Below are positions 24,091 through 36,049 of a DNA stretch of 64,000 nucleotides, in pieces. Numbering within the stretch: the stretch's first letter is position 1; every line of letters begins with the position of its first letter. Under the pieces are notes generated by a model. The model did not search any database and was not told the DNA's origin. It saw nothing but the letters and a program-made list of their open reading frames with translations. The stretch lies in the NCBI GenBank assembly GCA_030847615.1, contig JAUMIR010000001.1, positions 266,847,187-266,911,186 of the forward strand, read 5' to 3'. Made by a program: the position numbers and the translations under genes. The stretch is from Gambelia wislizenii. Lineage: Eukaryota; Chordata; Lepidosauria; Squamata; Crotaphytidae.

Positions 24091-24480
24091 GGACTTTTTC
24101 GGACAAGCCAAAAATAATGCTTGCAGCCTTGCCAGGTTGAGAGGCTGCAGCGCTAGAGGGCGTCCGTTTCGCATGACGCTCCTTCCCGGCGGTACTGTTG
24201 CAATACCGCTGGGACATTTGACTGTCATATTTTGGATTTTATCGTCATATTTTACTCACGATCAACGATCGTCATATTTTGGATTTTACCGTCATATTTT
24301 ACTCAATGATCGTGAGTAAAATATGACGGTAAAATCCAAAATATGACGGTCAAATGTCCCAGCGGTACTGCAACAGTACCGCTGGGAAGGAGCGTCATGC
24401 GAAACGGTCGCCCTGTAGCACTGCAGCCTCGCAACCTGGCGAGGCTGCTAGCGTTATTTTTGGCTTGTCCGAAAAAGTCC
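24091..24480. mobile_element. TIR-A palindromic foldback element, copy 2
   Basis: Begins GGACTTTTTCGGACAAGCC and ends GGCTTGTCCGAAAAAGTCC. It is flanked by ATT on both sides (24088-24090 and 24481-24483), an exact 3-bp duplication. The right arm is continuous. The left arm carries an extra copy of the central segment (GTCATATTTTGGATTTTA occurs twice, near 24220 and 24260), which makes this the longest copy (390 bp). Sub-hairpins with GAGGCTGC lie in both arms. Confidence 0.88.
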
Positions 24481-24614
24481 ATTAACTCCAAAATCAGCTC
24501 TATAACTAGTATTGCACAAAATACCTTTAATAGCAAAAGAAGCTTAACATTATGAGTCCCAAATTGATTGCTGATATGATGATGGACCACCCCCCCCAAA
24601 GATCTTGCTCAGTT

Positions 24615-25640
24615 CTCTCTCTCTCTCTCTCTGGCTTTTCTTCGCAAACGAAGATTCAGGAAGGACTCATCCCGCACTTTCTGCAAGGGCGCTGATGACT
24701 AAAAAGGCTAATCCAAGATAAACAAGTCCGGTTGTAGAAAGTGCAGCACAAGGTCTCCTTGGGTGATGTTTCCGGGTTGTGATTCTTTCTGCGTTGTCAT
24801 TTCTCTTCAAGATTTGTTCGGCGTGAGTTCTCAAATAAGGCTGCAGCATTGTGGATAGTGCGTCTCCATGCCTCCCGATGTGAGGCCAGGGCGGACCATT
24901 GTTGGTGATCAATTTGGCCGAGCCTGAGATGTTGTTTCAGGGAATCCTTGTATCGCTTTTTTGGAGTGCCCCTCTTACGCTGACCCGTGGCAAGTTCACC
25001 ATAGAGTACTATTTTTGGGAGGTGATGGTCCTCCATCCTAGAAACGTGCCCTGCCCAGCGCAGCTGCGTTCTCAATATCATGGCCTCAATGCTGGTGATC
25101 CCTGCTTGCTCAAGGACAGCAACATTCGTCACATAGTCAGTCCAGTGTATATTTAGGATTGTGCGTATACAGCGCTGATGAAAGCGTTTGAGGAGTCATA
25201 AGGGGTGGTGATAGGTGACCCATGTTTCAGACCCGTAGAGGAGAATAAACAGTACAATGGCTCTATACACACTGATTTTTGTGCTTCGCCTCAGGTGTTT
25301 ATTACTCCAGACTCTTTTGTGAAGTCTTCCAAATGTGCTATATGCCTTTGCTAATCTGTGCTCGATCTCTTTGTCAATCTTGGCATCTGAGGAGATGATG
25401 CTTCCCAGGTAGGTGAACTGCTGAACAGACTTAAGCACAGATTTGCCAATGGCAATGTGGGGATGATGGTGTTCGTCCTGTGGTGCAGGCTGGTAAAGAA
25501 CTTCCGTTTTCTTCAGGTTGACTTCCAGCCCAAACAGCTCTGCAGCTATTGCGAAGCAGGATGTTAGGCACTGCAGAGCTGCTTCTGTGTGGGCAACAAG
25601 GGCAGCATCATCAGCAAAGAGCAGCTGGAGCCCAAACTAT
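24615..25640 (-). pseudogene. Non-LTR retrotransposon, RT C-terminal part and 3' tail
   Basis: The minus strand encodes LLFADDAALVAHTEAALQCL (RT catalytic FADD), LEVNLKKTEVLYQ, QQFTYLGSIISSDAKIDKEI, LLYGSETW, then LRWAGHVSRMEDHHLPKI, GTPKKRYKDSLKQHL and a C-terminal zinc-finger-like tail interrupted by a stop. The arrangement (RT, GSETW, RWAGHV..., C-terminal C2HC finger) is that of RTE-related or Vingi-like vertebrate LINEs. I cannot fix the clade. A frame change occurs near 25190. The 3' end is GAAGAAAAGCCAGAGAGAG, a GA-repeat tail. It is very similar to 53042-53395. Confidence 0.8.
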
Positions 25641-25689
25641 AGCAAACATGTCTTTTTAAAGTTCTCCTTTAGCCATTCTATTTCTATAG

Positions 25690-27040
25690 GTCAGTTTTTC
25701 TGAAAGGGCAATTCCCTACACACAATCTAACCAACGTCAAATGAAATATCTTCCAGGGTTTTCCATGTTCTTGTCATTTCTAACCATGTAGACCCCAGCA
25801 ATATAGGGATAAGTTCTTTATGCAGATTATGCGTGAGAATGCAATAGCCCTATAATTGCTGCAAACATTTGTGTCTCCTTTTAGGGGGATAGAGATGTAT
25901 ACTGATTGTTTCCAATCTGTGGGCCACTGTTTTGTTTTCCATATTTGTTGACAGATCGTAGTTAGAACTTAGGGTCATTTCTTTCTCTGTAAATTTTGTA
26001 GCAGTTCTTTTGGAATATCACCAGTACCTGATTTATTCTTCCCCATTGATTTGAGTGCATCTTTCACTTCACATCAGAATTTGAGGTTCATCTTCATATG
26101 GTTCTTTCCAAGTATATTTCATCCTTTTGTCTCTTTTGTATAGCTCTTCTATGTAGTGCTTCCATCATATTTTTATTTCCTCTTGGTTATGTATTATGTT
26201 CCTCTGCTGATCATAGAGCATCCCCACCCTTAGTTTGAATTTTCCTTTAAATTCCTGGATCTTGTAGAAGAGGTCTCTTGTTCTTCCTTTTTTGTTGTTG
26301 GCCTCAATTTCTCTGCATTGGGTGTTAGAACAATTCTCTTTGTCCCTGTGCATTAATCATTAATCATTGTATGATTTTGTATCTGTTCCTGTCTCCCTTT
26401 TCTTTTGCTTAACATCTTTTCTTTACTGCTTTAAGTGTCTTATCAGTCATACATTGTTTCTTCTCTTTCTTTTTGACCACTGTTAGTATCCTCCTGCATT
26501 CTTCCTTGATTATGTTCCTAGCTTCTGTCCATAATTCCTCTAGTTCCCAATTGATTAGTCTCAGTACTGCAGATCTATTTTTTACTTTGTCTTTGAATTC
26601 TGCTGGGATGTTCTTCAGATCATATCTTAGCACGGTGATTGATTTTGAGTTTTTATTTAAAAATTACATAAGCAGTTTATTCTAATTTTTGTTATTAGTA
26701 ATTCATGGTATAAGCCACAATCTGCACCTGGTCTCATTTTTGCTGTGAGAATAGAGCTTCTCTATCTTTTGTTTACAATTATGTAGTCTTTTTTTACTGA
26801 CCATTCTGTGATGTCCATGTATACAGTCATATGAAGCCAGTGTTTTCTCCAGTCATATGAAGCCAGTGTTTGCGATAAATAGTTTATCAGCTCCACAAAA
26901 TTTTATCAGGCACTCTCCTGATTAATCTTTTGTTCTTAGGCCAAATTTTGCTACTGTTTTTGCCTCTGCTCTGTTTCCTACCATTGCATTCCAGTCACCT
27001 AATATTAACACGAAATCCTGTTTTAATAGAAATACAGTAA
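25690..27040 (-). pseudogene. RTE (BovB-like) LINE, endonuclease to RT region, decayed
   Basis: Minus-strand translation in pieces gives an AP-endonuclease part (GDWNAMVGNRAEAKTVAKFG near 26980), ELEELWTEARNIIKEECRR (26409-26633), CREIEANNKKGRTRDLFYKI (26165-26353) and remnants further 3'. These match the linker between the endonuclease and RT of BovB-type RTE elements. Many stops and shifts are present. The 3' boundary lies next to the unrelated LINE at 24615-25640. A 19-bp direct repeat, TCATATGAAGCCAGTGTTT, occurs twice at 26828-26871. Confidence 0.75.
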
Positions 27041-28355
27041 ATCGCATTGTTTCAGGAAGATGGGAACCAAGTGAACTGTGAGTCTGGCTGGTCAGTCTGC
27101 TGTCTCACACTCAACTCAAGGTCCCTGCTAACTGTTCCTTGTTATAATTCTCTATCTGTAAACTGGGTTGGTCTGGACAGCCTTTCAAATAGAGGATCAA
27201 TTGGAAATATGAAGCTGTTTTCTTTAAGATAGGAACATAACCACACTGCTATTTGTCCAGATTCTATCCAAGTGGGTTATGGAACTGGGTTTCTTCTCAC
27301 ACCTTCATGTCCGAGGCCAGGAAGTATGAGAGGGTGGACAGTTACTTCAACTAAGGAAGAGAAGACTGGGTTAAGTTTGTGTATTTATTAAATTTATACC
27401 TCACCTTTCCATCAAATGACACTCACAGCAGCAGACAATACTGAAAGACAGAATTATGAAGAAAACATTGACTAAAACATTACATTAAAGGCAGTCCATT
27501 AAGACACAATTAAATGGGCAACAATAAAAGATAGAACCTGCATTAAAGCACCTACACCCCTCCAGCAACGGACCCCAGATTATGTATCAAAGGCTTGCAC
27601 GATTTTTGTTTTGAAAAAAGCCTTTGCCTGTCAGCAGAAGGACAGGGAAAGCCAACCTAGCCTTCCTTTGCAGGAAGTTCCAGATTTTTGGAATGGACCT
27701 CAAGAAGGTTTTGATTAGGGCTGGCTTGTACTCTGTAGTGCTTTGGTTGCCAACATAAACGTGGAGGATTGCCAGCATAAACTGAATTCATCTTGCAGAC
27801 TTGCTGCACCCATATCTCTGCCCATCTATCTTACTGTCCAGATTTCCTTGTACCTACAGCACATGTGCAGATTCACAGACATGATGTTCAGCCAGGTTCC
27901 TTCCACCAAATGCACTGCAGACACCATCCTTGTGAACTATCTTGCATGTGTACTTAATATGAGATTTGATGCATGCACAATCAACAGTAAAACCAACACT
28001 GCTGGCTTTGCATGATCTAGTTCTGGTAATTGGCCAAGAAGACAGAATAGTGGCCTGAATCCATACAGTTCTGACAAATAAGCAATGCTTGTTATGCCCT
28101 GCTGATTGTCCTTTGCCCCAAACTGTCAGTTGCCTCAATGCCATTAGCGTGCACCAGATGTTCTCCTGCTCCATACAGTCATTCTCTAAAACTTGAAGCT
28201 ATTGGGGAGGGTTTTGCTGTCATCATCTTTGGCATGGGCAGGATAGACCTTCCCAGGTCTTAAATCAAAGAAGTCAGGGGCAAAGAGGGGAGGAAGTAAT
28301 AGAAAGGGGCTTGAAAGTAACCAATAGTATCAAGAAAGTAAGATCCCCGACTTTC
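27041..28355. other. No gene; old dispersed repeat at 27365-27740
   Basis: The segment at 27365-27740 begins with a minus-strand L2-like tail (TTATACCTCACCTTTCC). It contains GTTTTGAAAAAAGCCTTTGC and AGGAAGTTCCAGATTTTTGG, which resemble 31340-31480. The remainder shows no feature that I can name. Confidence 0.45.
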
Positions 28356-28359
28356 TGGT

Positions 28360-28432
28360 GAACCAGTTCAGTGGCAGAGGGCATGCTTTGTATACAGAAG
28401 GTTCCTAGTTCATATCCTACCTTCTCTAATTA
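28360..28432 (+). mobile_element. tRNA-derived SINE fragment
   Basis: GTTCAGTGGCAGAGGGCATGC, then CAGAAGGTTCCTAGTTCATA. This is the A-box and B-box portion of a common squamate SINE, followed by a poly-A-rich end. Short and diverged. Confidence 0.6.
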
Positions 28433-28779
28433 AAAAAAAAAAAGGAAAAAGAAACAAAGGGGAGGAGTGCTCGTGATAGAAAAATCATCTTCCTGAAACC
28501 CTGGAGATTTGACAGTGGTGGGCTAGAGACCAGATATAAGGCACAGCACAAAGCAGACTATAATAGACTAATCCAGAGCTTGAAAAATTACTTTTTAAAA
28601 AGTGACTCATGAGCCAATTCATTGCCATGACTCCCCAAGTAACTGGTTACCATTATTGTTGCAATAGCTTAATAACTAATTACATTGCTTCATGTCATTA
28701 CTTTTTTGTTTCCTAAAAACCCTGCACATCTTAGAATCCTTTGCTGGAGAGCAAAAGTGCTGTCGTTCAGGGGAGTGTA

Positions 28780-29155
28780 CACTAGAGATCTCTAACACAA
28801 AATTCTAAGTACCTCATTGAAATACAAATCCCAGAATTCCATAGGACAGAACCATGGCAGTTAAAGGGCCATACAACTGCTCTAACTTTATGATACACTT
28901 ATACTATTAGGGTTTGTCTGCACTACACAGTATTATCAGTTTCATAACAACTTTTAACTGTTATGATTCTATCATAATGCATCCTGGGATTTGTAGTTTA
29001 GGGATTTAATTCAATTTCTCCAGTAGAAAACCTTAGTCTTACAACACAGAGATAATTCTAAGGCTTTCAACCAAGTACAAGTTCCAGGGTTCCACATGAT
29101 GGAACGACATTTAAAGTGCTATGCAACTGATAGAACTGTGTGCTGCAAACACATC
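28780..29155. mobile_element. Two adjacent semi-palindromic MITE relics
   Basis: 28780-28905 holds the right part (CAAATCCCAGAATTCCATAG, ACCATGGCAGTTAAAG) of the type at 15088-15300. 28913-29155 holds a more complete copy with GCATCCTGGGATTTGTAGTT and the ends GTTTGTCTGCACTACACAGT and ACTGTGTGCTGCAAACAC. Confidence 0.6.
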
Positions 29156-29159
29156 CTTA

Positions 29160-30265
29160 GAGTTCAGATATTTTCCTTATTTGGCTCTGTTTTGGACTGG
29201 AGAAAAGGGCAAACAAAATATTTTGACAGTAAACACATGTAACATTTACTGTAATCACTTCCTAATATGTTAGTACAGTCATAGTCAAAGGTTTCAGAAC
29301 TATGTCTGTTTAAGAAAGTTGATTAATAACTGTTCTTTATATTTGCATATCCTTAAAAATAGCTTACAAATGCAATGTTGTGCCTAAGGTACAATGATCT
29401 AGCCCTTGCAGCGAAGGTTATGATGATGGAATCATACAGTGGAGGAGTTATAAATATCTGAAGTCTGATGGGTTGCAATAGGCTCTGGATAAAAGACATA
29501 TAGATCCTTGGAAAGCCTTTTAAAGAAAAAAAAATCTTATTAGGTGTATTGCAGAGAGGGATGGCCTCTCTATAGCCTTCCACTCATCATTATCCAATCA
29601 AACTCACTTGGAGTTAAAAATATATGTGAAAAGGGTCAAATCCATAAAAGTGAGCAGTGCTTCTGTTTGAAGCTTTTGTCATAATTGTAAACTTTATAGA
29701 ATGAGTGGGCCCTTTCCAAGCTATTGGCTTTAACTGGAATATACTGTACATCATCAGAATTGTGCTCCTAGCACTAACTTCTCTCCCATTTCTTTCTCTT
29801 AAGTTAGTACCATCTTGAAATGGGGGGTATACTGTTAAGCTTTAGACATCATGATTCATCACATGGCAATGTTATGGATAAGATACTTTACGGCTAATAT
29901 AAACCTGCTGCCTGCAAAATAACAGGCTCAGTGGGGTGGGGGCAATCCTGACAGCTGCTTTGCTTTGTTCTGTAAAATGCATAGAACCTGTCACACAATT
30001 GGAGACTTAGCAGTAAGTGCCTGACAGGTTGAATCTGGCCTATTTGTTATCTGTACATAGTTATATTTCAAAGATGGGTTTGGATAAGCTGAAATAACAC
30101 AATTCTTGTACTTGGAGAGAATCATAAGCAGGGCCTTGGCTCACACATTGCAAGGGTGATTCAGAAAGCTAAAGATATGAATCAGGATTAACCAGGAAAA
30201 GAATTAGGGGGCAGAACGGTGAGCACGACCATTAGTACACAGCATTCTTGGGCCAGGATCCAATG
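29160..30265. other. No gene seen
   Basis: Spacer without recognised repeats or exons. Confidence 0.5.
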
Positions 30266-30279
30266 ATATTCTGATGATT

Positions 30280-30330
30280 ATACTTATATCCCACCTTTTC
30301 ACCAAAATTGGGACCCCAGGTGGCTTAGAA
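30280..30330 (-). mobile_element. L2-like 3' tail
   Basis: TATATCCCACCTTTTCACC followed by GGGACCCCAGGTGGCTTA is the inverted L2/SINE tail. Confidence 0.55.
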
Positions 30331-30519
30331 AAATTAAAACAAATACAGATTAAAAAAAAAACACATACAGGCACATGCAAGTAAAAAAAATGCAGCTATT
30401 GTCAACATGTGATTAAACTATCTTTAGAATTAAAACTATGTAAAACAAGCTCATTAAATGAGCAAAGAACAAAGTTCAACAGAACAGCAAAAATGATTTA
30501 AAGCCTTTGAAGTCCTCCC

Positions 30520-31035
30520 CGTGCACTCCGGTCCTCTGGGAGGAATTTGCTTCAGCCACAAAAATCTAGGCTGTCTGCAACCTCCCAGAGGGCCTTTTTG
30601 GTAATCGCCCCCAAATTATGGAACGGCCTGCCAAATGAGATCCGCCAGATGACGAGCTTAAGTAGCTTCAAATAAGCACTAAAGACACATCTCTTTCGGC
30701 AGGCCTTTCTTGATTAGATCCCGGCCTAAGGAGCTGCGTCTCCTGGCCTTTTTTTAATCTTGTGTATATTTGTTTTTAATGCGACTTTAGTTAGATGCCT
30801 TTAATTTTATATTGTTTAATGTCTTTTTATGGGGGAGGGTGGGGGTTGGTGGTGCTTTTAGTCGTTATTACAATGTTTTATGTGGGGCTTGGATTGGCCT
30901 TTTTAGTCATCAGCGCGCTTGCAGAAAGCGCAGGATGAGTCCTTCCTGAATCTTTGTTTGCGAAGAAAAGCCAGAGAGAGACTATGTTTTAATTGTTGGA
31001 AGCCGCCCTGATTATTTTTAGCAACCTCTTTGTTT
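30520..31035 (+). mobile_element. L2 LINE 3' end, interrupted
   Basis: Translation gives APKLWNGLPNEIR and LKTHLFRQAFLD, the conserved C-terminus of L2 ORF2, with one stop between them. A T-rich 3' UTR and TTGGAAGCCGCCCTGATT follow. The UTR is split at 30893-30989 by a fragment of another LINE. Confidence 0.8.
30893..30989 (+). mobile_element. LINE 3'-tail fragment inserted in L2
   Basis: GGCCTTTTTAGTCATCAGCG through TTTGCGAAGAAAAGCCAGAG matches the 3' ends at 24615-25640 and 53042-53395. It encodes only the last residues of the zinc-finger tail. The L2 sequence resumes after the GAGAGAG end. Confidence 0.75.
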
Positions 31036-31297
31036 GGCCATTGGGAAATAATAAAGTTAATCTGGTAAAGACTGAAGGGGAAGTATCGAATCTTAGGAGA
31101 AATGGATATCTCAATTTTTATTCTGAAGTGTGTACAATAGTAATGTTTAATAACTGTGTTTAATAACTTATGTTTAGAAATTTTTAAATTTTTATTGCAA
31201 TTGTTCTGTATTGGATCTATAATTTTGATTTTGCTGGTCAATGACCGAATAAATTTATACTACTACTATTTTTAGCAGAGGGGGGTATACATAATTT

Positions 31298-31480
31298 ATT
31301 ATTACTATTATTATTATTATTATTTGAAGTCAGTTCCCAAATTCCTGTTGGAAAAGAAAAGTTTTCACCTGCTAATGTAAGGAAAACAAGGAGGGGCCAT
31401 CTGAGCCTCCGTAGCAAGGGAGTTCCAAGTTTTAGGAGCAGCCACCAAGAAGGCCCTATCCTGCAACGATCCTATTGAAT
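31298..31480. repeat. (ATT)n tract and old dispersed repeat
   Basis: (ATT)n at about 31298-31324. It is followed by GAAAAGTTTTCACCTGCTA and GGGAGTTCCAAGTTTTAGGA, resembling 27600-27690. Confidence 0.5.
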
Positions 31481-32318
31481 CAACTGCTCACTCGACAGAA
31501 TGTACTGTGAGTAGTTGGACATTTTTACCACCCATGCAACAAGGCATCCTGATTCTTGTTGCCCAAGTGAAAGTTGTATCTTCTAAATGGGGAATGTGCA
31601 TGCACAAAAGCAAACAATTGTGATCTACAATTGCTTGCTACACCAATAGGAGTTCCCATTCCATCTGTGTTCAATAGGATCTTGGCCCTGGACAACTGAC
31701 AGGTTCCACAGTAATCTCCTCCAGCAACTTAATAGTGCCCTCAGCTCATAACTGGTGGTGGTCCCACTTTAAAAATATTTCTGTATGGGGTTACTGTGAT
31801 TATAGGGCTGGGAACATTTAGCTCTCATGATGTTGATTACTATTCTGGATCATCCCCCACCAGTACCCAGGCTGGATGATCCTGATGAAAACTGGAATCC
31901 AGTAACATCTGGGGTGGCACATGTTTCCCAGCCCTCTTGTTAGTGGCTAAATTCCCAGAAATAATAAGAGCCATGCTTGTCTATGCAATATAATATTTTA
32001 AAAAATAAAAACAAAACATGTAACACAGAATCATATTTGGGCTCACAGAGGCTTTGCTTGAATTACTTAGCCAAATAATGAGGACAACACAGTGAAAGGG
32101 AAGAAAATATAGTGCCAAAGAAGAACTACTCAGAAGTGAAACTGGCTTTCCTTAGCATCTTCCTCAAGCAAGAACCCAAACCTTTGCTTCAGTTCTGGCA
32201 TTACAGCAGTCACTGCCATGAGGGGGCACTTGATTCTCCTCCTCGCCTCCTTTCTTGTCTCCTGCACTTGCTATTCCAAAGCAGGATAACTCCATGCCTG
32301 TTTTTTTATCTTTGTTGT
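31481..32318. other. No gene seen
   Basis: Spacer. The 93-codon frame starting at 32112 runs into the TIR-B element and is not supported as a gene. Confidence 0.5.
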
Positions 32319-32937
32319 GGAGATTATCAGATGCCCTTAATATGGCGTTACAGGAATGTCAGGAGATCACCAAAAGGCTTCCCTTTCAGATGACATCGTC
32401 CCTGTCCTGTTATGCTCCTGTGCTGGTCCTGTTTCACCCTCGTTACTTTTTATTCACAGCTTAATGAATAGAGCACCCATTCCGTTCCTGTCACAGAATG
32501 ATGGGTGAGCAAAAAGATGCCCCGTTTCCGTAACGTGATAACAGCCGCAGTGGGAGGTCCATTCCAGAATACTTCTGAGTGCATCGGAAGGGACATCCAG
32601 GTAAGTGACACCTTTTTTTGTACCCTCCATGGGTTACTTGGGTTTTTTAAAGTGTGTTTTTGTGCTTGCTGTCAGTTTTAGAAGTGTATTTGACTTTTTA
32701 TTTTTTAATTTCCCGTGTGCTCATCCTCTTGCGAGAATGGCCCAGGATTTCAACCAGGAAGTGAATGCAGCTCCATGTGAGCTGCATTCACTTTGTGGCT
32801 GCCGAGGGGGAGGGAAGGTGCTCGATTAAAGGTAGGTCTGAAACTTTTCATTACTGTGCCAGGATGGGGTTGATAGGGTAGCAGGAGTGGAGAGAGCAAG
32901 ACAGCGATGCTATTTTTGTCCCTGTCTGAAAATCTCC
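32319..32937 (+). mobile_element. TIR-B MITE, copy 2
   Basis: GGAGATTATCAGATGCCC at the left and CTGTCTGAAAATCTCC at the right, flanked by TGT on both sides (32316-32318 and 32938-32940). The donor-like sites seen in copy 1 are kept: CCAGGTAAGT (GT at 32601) and AAAGGTAGGT (GT at 32832). An internal inverted word, GAATGCAGCTC with GAGCTGCATTC, lies near 32763-32790. Non-coding. Confidence 0.8.
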
Positions 32938-32940
32938 TGT

Positions 32941-33751
32941 GTTTGAGTAATTACAACAAAATGATTTTAATTATTTTTATTTTATCGTTTTGCTGTAAGT
33001 ATGCAAACACAGCAAAGATTAAAAAAATTAAAACCTGACAGGCTTGGAGTTAGCCTGCTTTGGAATAGCAAGTAGTAGGGGAAAGGGCAGGAGAAGAGAT
33101 CATTCAGGCCCCCTCATGGACTGACTACTGTAATGGCAGAACTGCAGCGAAGAGACTTATCACATCTAGGGGGTTTTCAAACAGTGCAGTTGTGTAAAAG
33201 AAGAGAGGCATGATAAGAACTGTTTTCAAAGTGGTATGTTCCTGTTTCCTTTCATAACACAATTGCCCTGAAATACTGCCCTCACATCTCTAGTTTGCCA
33301 AATACAACCATGAATTCCAGTTTTGCTATGACAGCCTTTGTTTACACAGATTGAATCATCCCCCGGGTAGCTTTATGCCACTTTCCCCTGGCAAACCAGT
33401 CAAAAATCACTCACACCATACCTAAGAAATGTTTTTATAGAGAAAGTGCAGGGACCTGGTGTGAGGACCTGCTGATACACTCTTTTGCAAGAAACAAAGA
33501 AAAAGCACTTTCTGTAGGCTATGTGTAAGGAAAAGAATAAGCAACCTATCATAGGGAGGAGCTGGAAGAGGACTAACGGGGGAAGAATGGGAAATCACCT
33601 CAGTCTATGTATCATAGAAAGAAGTAAATCTGTTAATTAAGATGGAGAGAAACCCAGGCCACCCTAACAAGCTTAGTTACTACTGCGCTTTATAGGCTTT
33701 CTCTGTAGGCTTCCATGCCCTCCAACATTTCACAGATGTAAACCAGACATA
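32941..33751. other. No gene seen
   Basis: Spacer without recognised elements. Confidence 0.5.
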
Positions 33752-34062
33752 GGACTTTTTCGGATGCTGAAAAATAATGCAAGCAGCCTTGTCAGCTTGC
33801 GAGGCTGCTGCATTGCAAAGCGCCAGTTTCGGATGATGCTCGCCCCTGCCGGTACTGTTGCGGTATTGTGGGGAGAGTTGAGCGTCATATTTCCTTGATT
33901 TTTACTCACTAAAGTTGATCGTGAGTAAAAATCAAGGAAATATGACGCTCAACTCTCCCCACGATACCGGCGAGCGTCATCCGAAACTGATGCTTTGCAG
34001 CGCAGCAGCCTCGCAAGCTGACGAGGCTGCTTGCATTACTTTTTAAACGTCCAAAAAAGTCC
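33752..34062. mobile_element. TIR-A palindromic foldback element, copy 3
   Basis: Begins GGACTTTTTCGGATGCTG and is mirrored at the right, where the end has drifted to ACGTCCAAAAAAGTCC. The centre contains TTTTTACTCAC, AAAGTTGATC and GTGAGTAAAAA. Both arms hold GCAGCC...GAGGCTGC sub-hairpins and a CGTCATATTTCC segment near the centre. About 20 bp of the right arm near 33968 is missing relative to the left. Flanking triplets (ATA, CAT) do not match. Confidence 0.85.
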
Positions 34063-34625
34063 CATGAGTGCCCAAGCTATATTGAGTATTAATGAGGAAG
34101 AACACACAAGCCAAGAGGAAAAGCAGTTTGCTTTTCCTGAGCCCACTGGGAAGGGAAAGATTCCTCCCTTTCCTCTCTTCTTGGCCCTGCTGAATTAACT
34201 GAGTGCAAGCTACTTTTTGCACTTTGAACTCAGTCTGCAGCAAGTGAAGTAAGCTGTGGACAAAGAGGGAAAGTTGGAGGAGAAGAGGGACATTTCAAAA
34301 GCAGCTGAGAAAGTGGGGTGACGTAGGATTAATCGGGACAGTTGAAGGGTATGGGCTTCTATTCAGAGCATTGTTGCATTCCCTTTCCAATATGCATCTG
34401 CAGGGAAATATAGAAAATTTTCAAGATACAGTGCTTCATTATGAATTATAAGACTTATGGAATTTTGGAACATTCTTTTCAAAAAACCAAACCAAACCAA
34501 AACATTCACCTAGCACAGGATTATGGGGGCGAACAGCATCTACATTTACTACAGTGCTAAAGAAGCTGCAGTACAAGGTCCCAGCCCAACTCTATTATTT
34601 ATACCTGAAAATTATTGATTTGCAA

Positions 34626-34860
34626 TCTATATATATAATTCTCTTGGGTATGTTACCATTCCCAGTGTGCTGATTGGCCGCTTAGGAAACACACTCAACC
34701 AATCGTAATGCTCCATTAGCCGACCAATCAGCAGCTTTATGGTGTTTTTCAGCACCACCTCCTTGGCCTACAGCCACATCTATTGCCTATTGAGCTGCAG
34801 TAACTAAATACTCAGCCAGCTCCCCTTGATGACTTAATATGCATGCATGGGGAAAAACAA
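34626..34860 (+). mobile_element. Helitron-like 5' end
   Basis: Starts TCTATATATATAATTCTC after an A. Its first 75 bp match copies at 20376 and 22939 (TTCCCAGTGTGCTGATTGGC, AGGAAACACACTCAACCAAT). No nearby 3' end is seen. The next compatible CTAG end on the same strand is 39404-39407. Confidence 0.55.
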
Positions 34861-36049
34861 TGTTGTTTTCTATGCATCCCCCACCCTCTTATTTCTTCTT
34901 TTTCCTCCTGTCCTACATTGCAGGGTAGGTTTTTCCCCCTTTATCTGCTCTTCACTCCTTCTGCACCCAAAAACTTAAGCCGTTTCCCTCCTCCTTCTGT
35001 TTGGGTAATATTGCTTTAAGTGCAAAAGGAAAAATGTTAGAGCAACAGACTACAGACTAGCACAGCTGAAGTGGGTTTGTTCACAGCTGTGGCTAGGCAG
35101 AGGGATGACTAGCAAACACTCCTATATAGCCAAAGCACACGATGCATTGTGTGTGGGTTGGTGTTGTGGAGAAAGAGGAGTGTTGATGGACATTGGAGAA
35201 ATTACTGTTGAATTTGTTAATGAGGTTTGCTTTGTATATACTGTATTTGTTTATACTGAAACTGAAGATAAAGACCTCCAGATATTTTTGGATGAACCTT
35301 GCTGTCTGTGAGTTTTTTTTTAATGTGTGAAAGTGGATCATTGCTGTGGAACAGCTGCAAGCTGAAGCGTTTGTTTTTGTGCCCATTCTGCTGCACAGTT
35401 CTGCTGCTTTGGCTACTCCTGGGTTAGTTTGTCCTCAGGCTGTGCCAGGTGCCTCTCAGTGAGCCTATACTGAGTGGACACCTTCTGCCCCAAGGAAGTT
35501 ACAGGCTGCAAACCCCCCAAAAACCCTGGAAAGGGGTGGGAAGGAGGTGGGAGGCTGCCCTGGGGTTCCAGTCCCTCTTTTCCCTCCTTAGAGGACATTT
35601 TGGGGTCCTCTGACCACCCCTGGCTCTAATTACCATGGGAAGAAAGACTTTCTTTATAAATGCTGCACCGGGTGGGCTGCTGCCTGCTAAAAAACCCCAT
35701 CTCACTGGTGGGAGGACCCAAAGCCGGCAAGGGAGGGGAAATAGAATGGAGTAAAGTGGACTCTCATTGGCTGCCAGCTGACCCCCAATGGGAATCCAGC
35801 ATGCTGTCCTCGAAGGACAGCTGGCATCGGAGTGGAAGGCTGAGGCTCTGCAGTCTGTGGACAGGGCAAAGGTGAGCCCAAGATTCATTAAAAAGTTAGA
35901 AGTGACCATTCCACCCCTTGCTGGAGAGACTCCTTTTCTCCCTTTTCTACTCATTTCTATTTTTACAAGTAGTAGACAAGGGTCCCCAGACCCCCTCATC
36001 TCTAAATGAGGCAGAGCTTTTGCATGCTACTTTTACCAAGTATCTAGAC
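34861..36049. other. Unassigned sequence inside a possible composite
   Basis: No repeat recognised. Overlapping frames on both strands (for example 166 codons on the minus strand, 35499-35999) have no domain that I know. A 19-nt perfect hairpin, GCTGTCCTCGAAGGACAGC, lies at 35803-35821, and a splice-donor-like AAAGGTGAGC near 35869. Confidence 0.4.

Noticed and set aside
35499..36009. Overlapping 166- and 73-codon frames as captured host exons
   Set aside because: Both strands are open over the same GC-richer sequence. No domain is recognisable and only a weak donor-like site is present, so capture by a Helitron cannot be supported.
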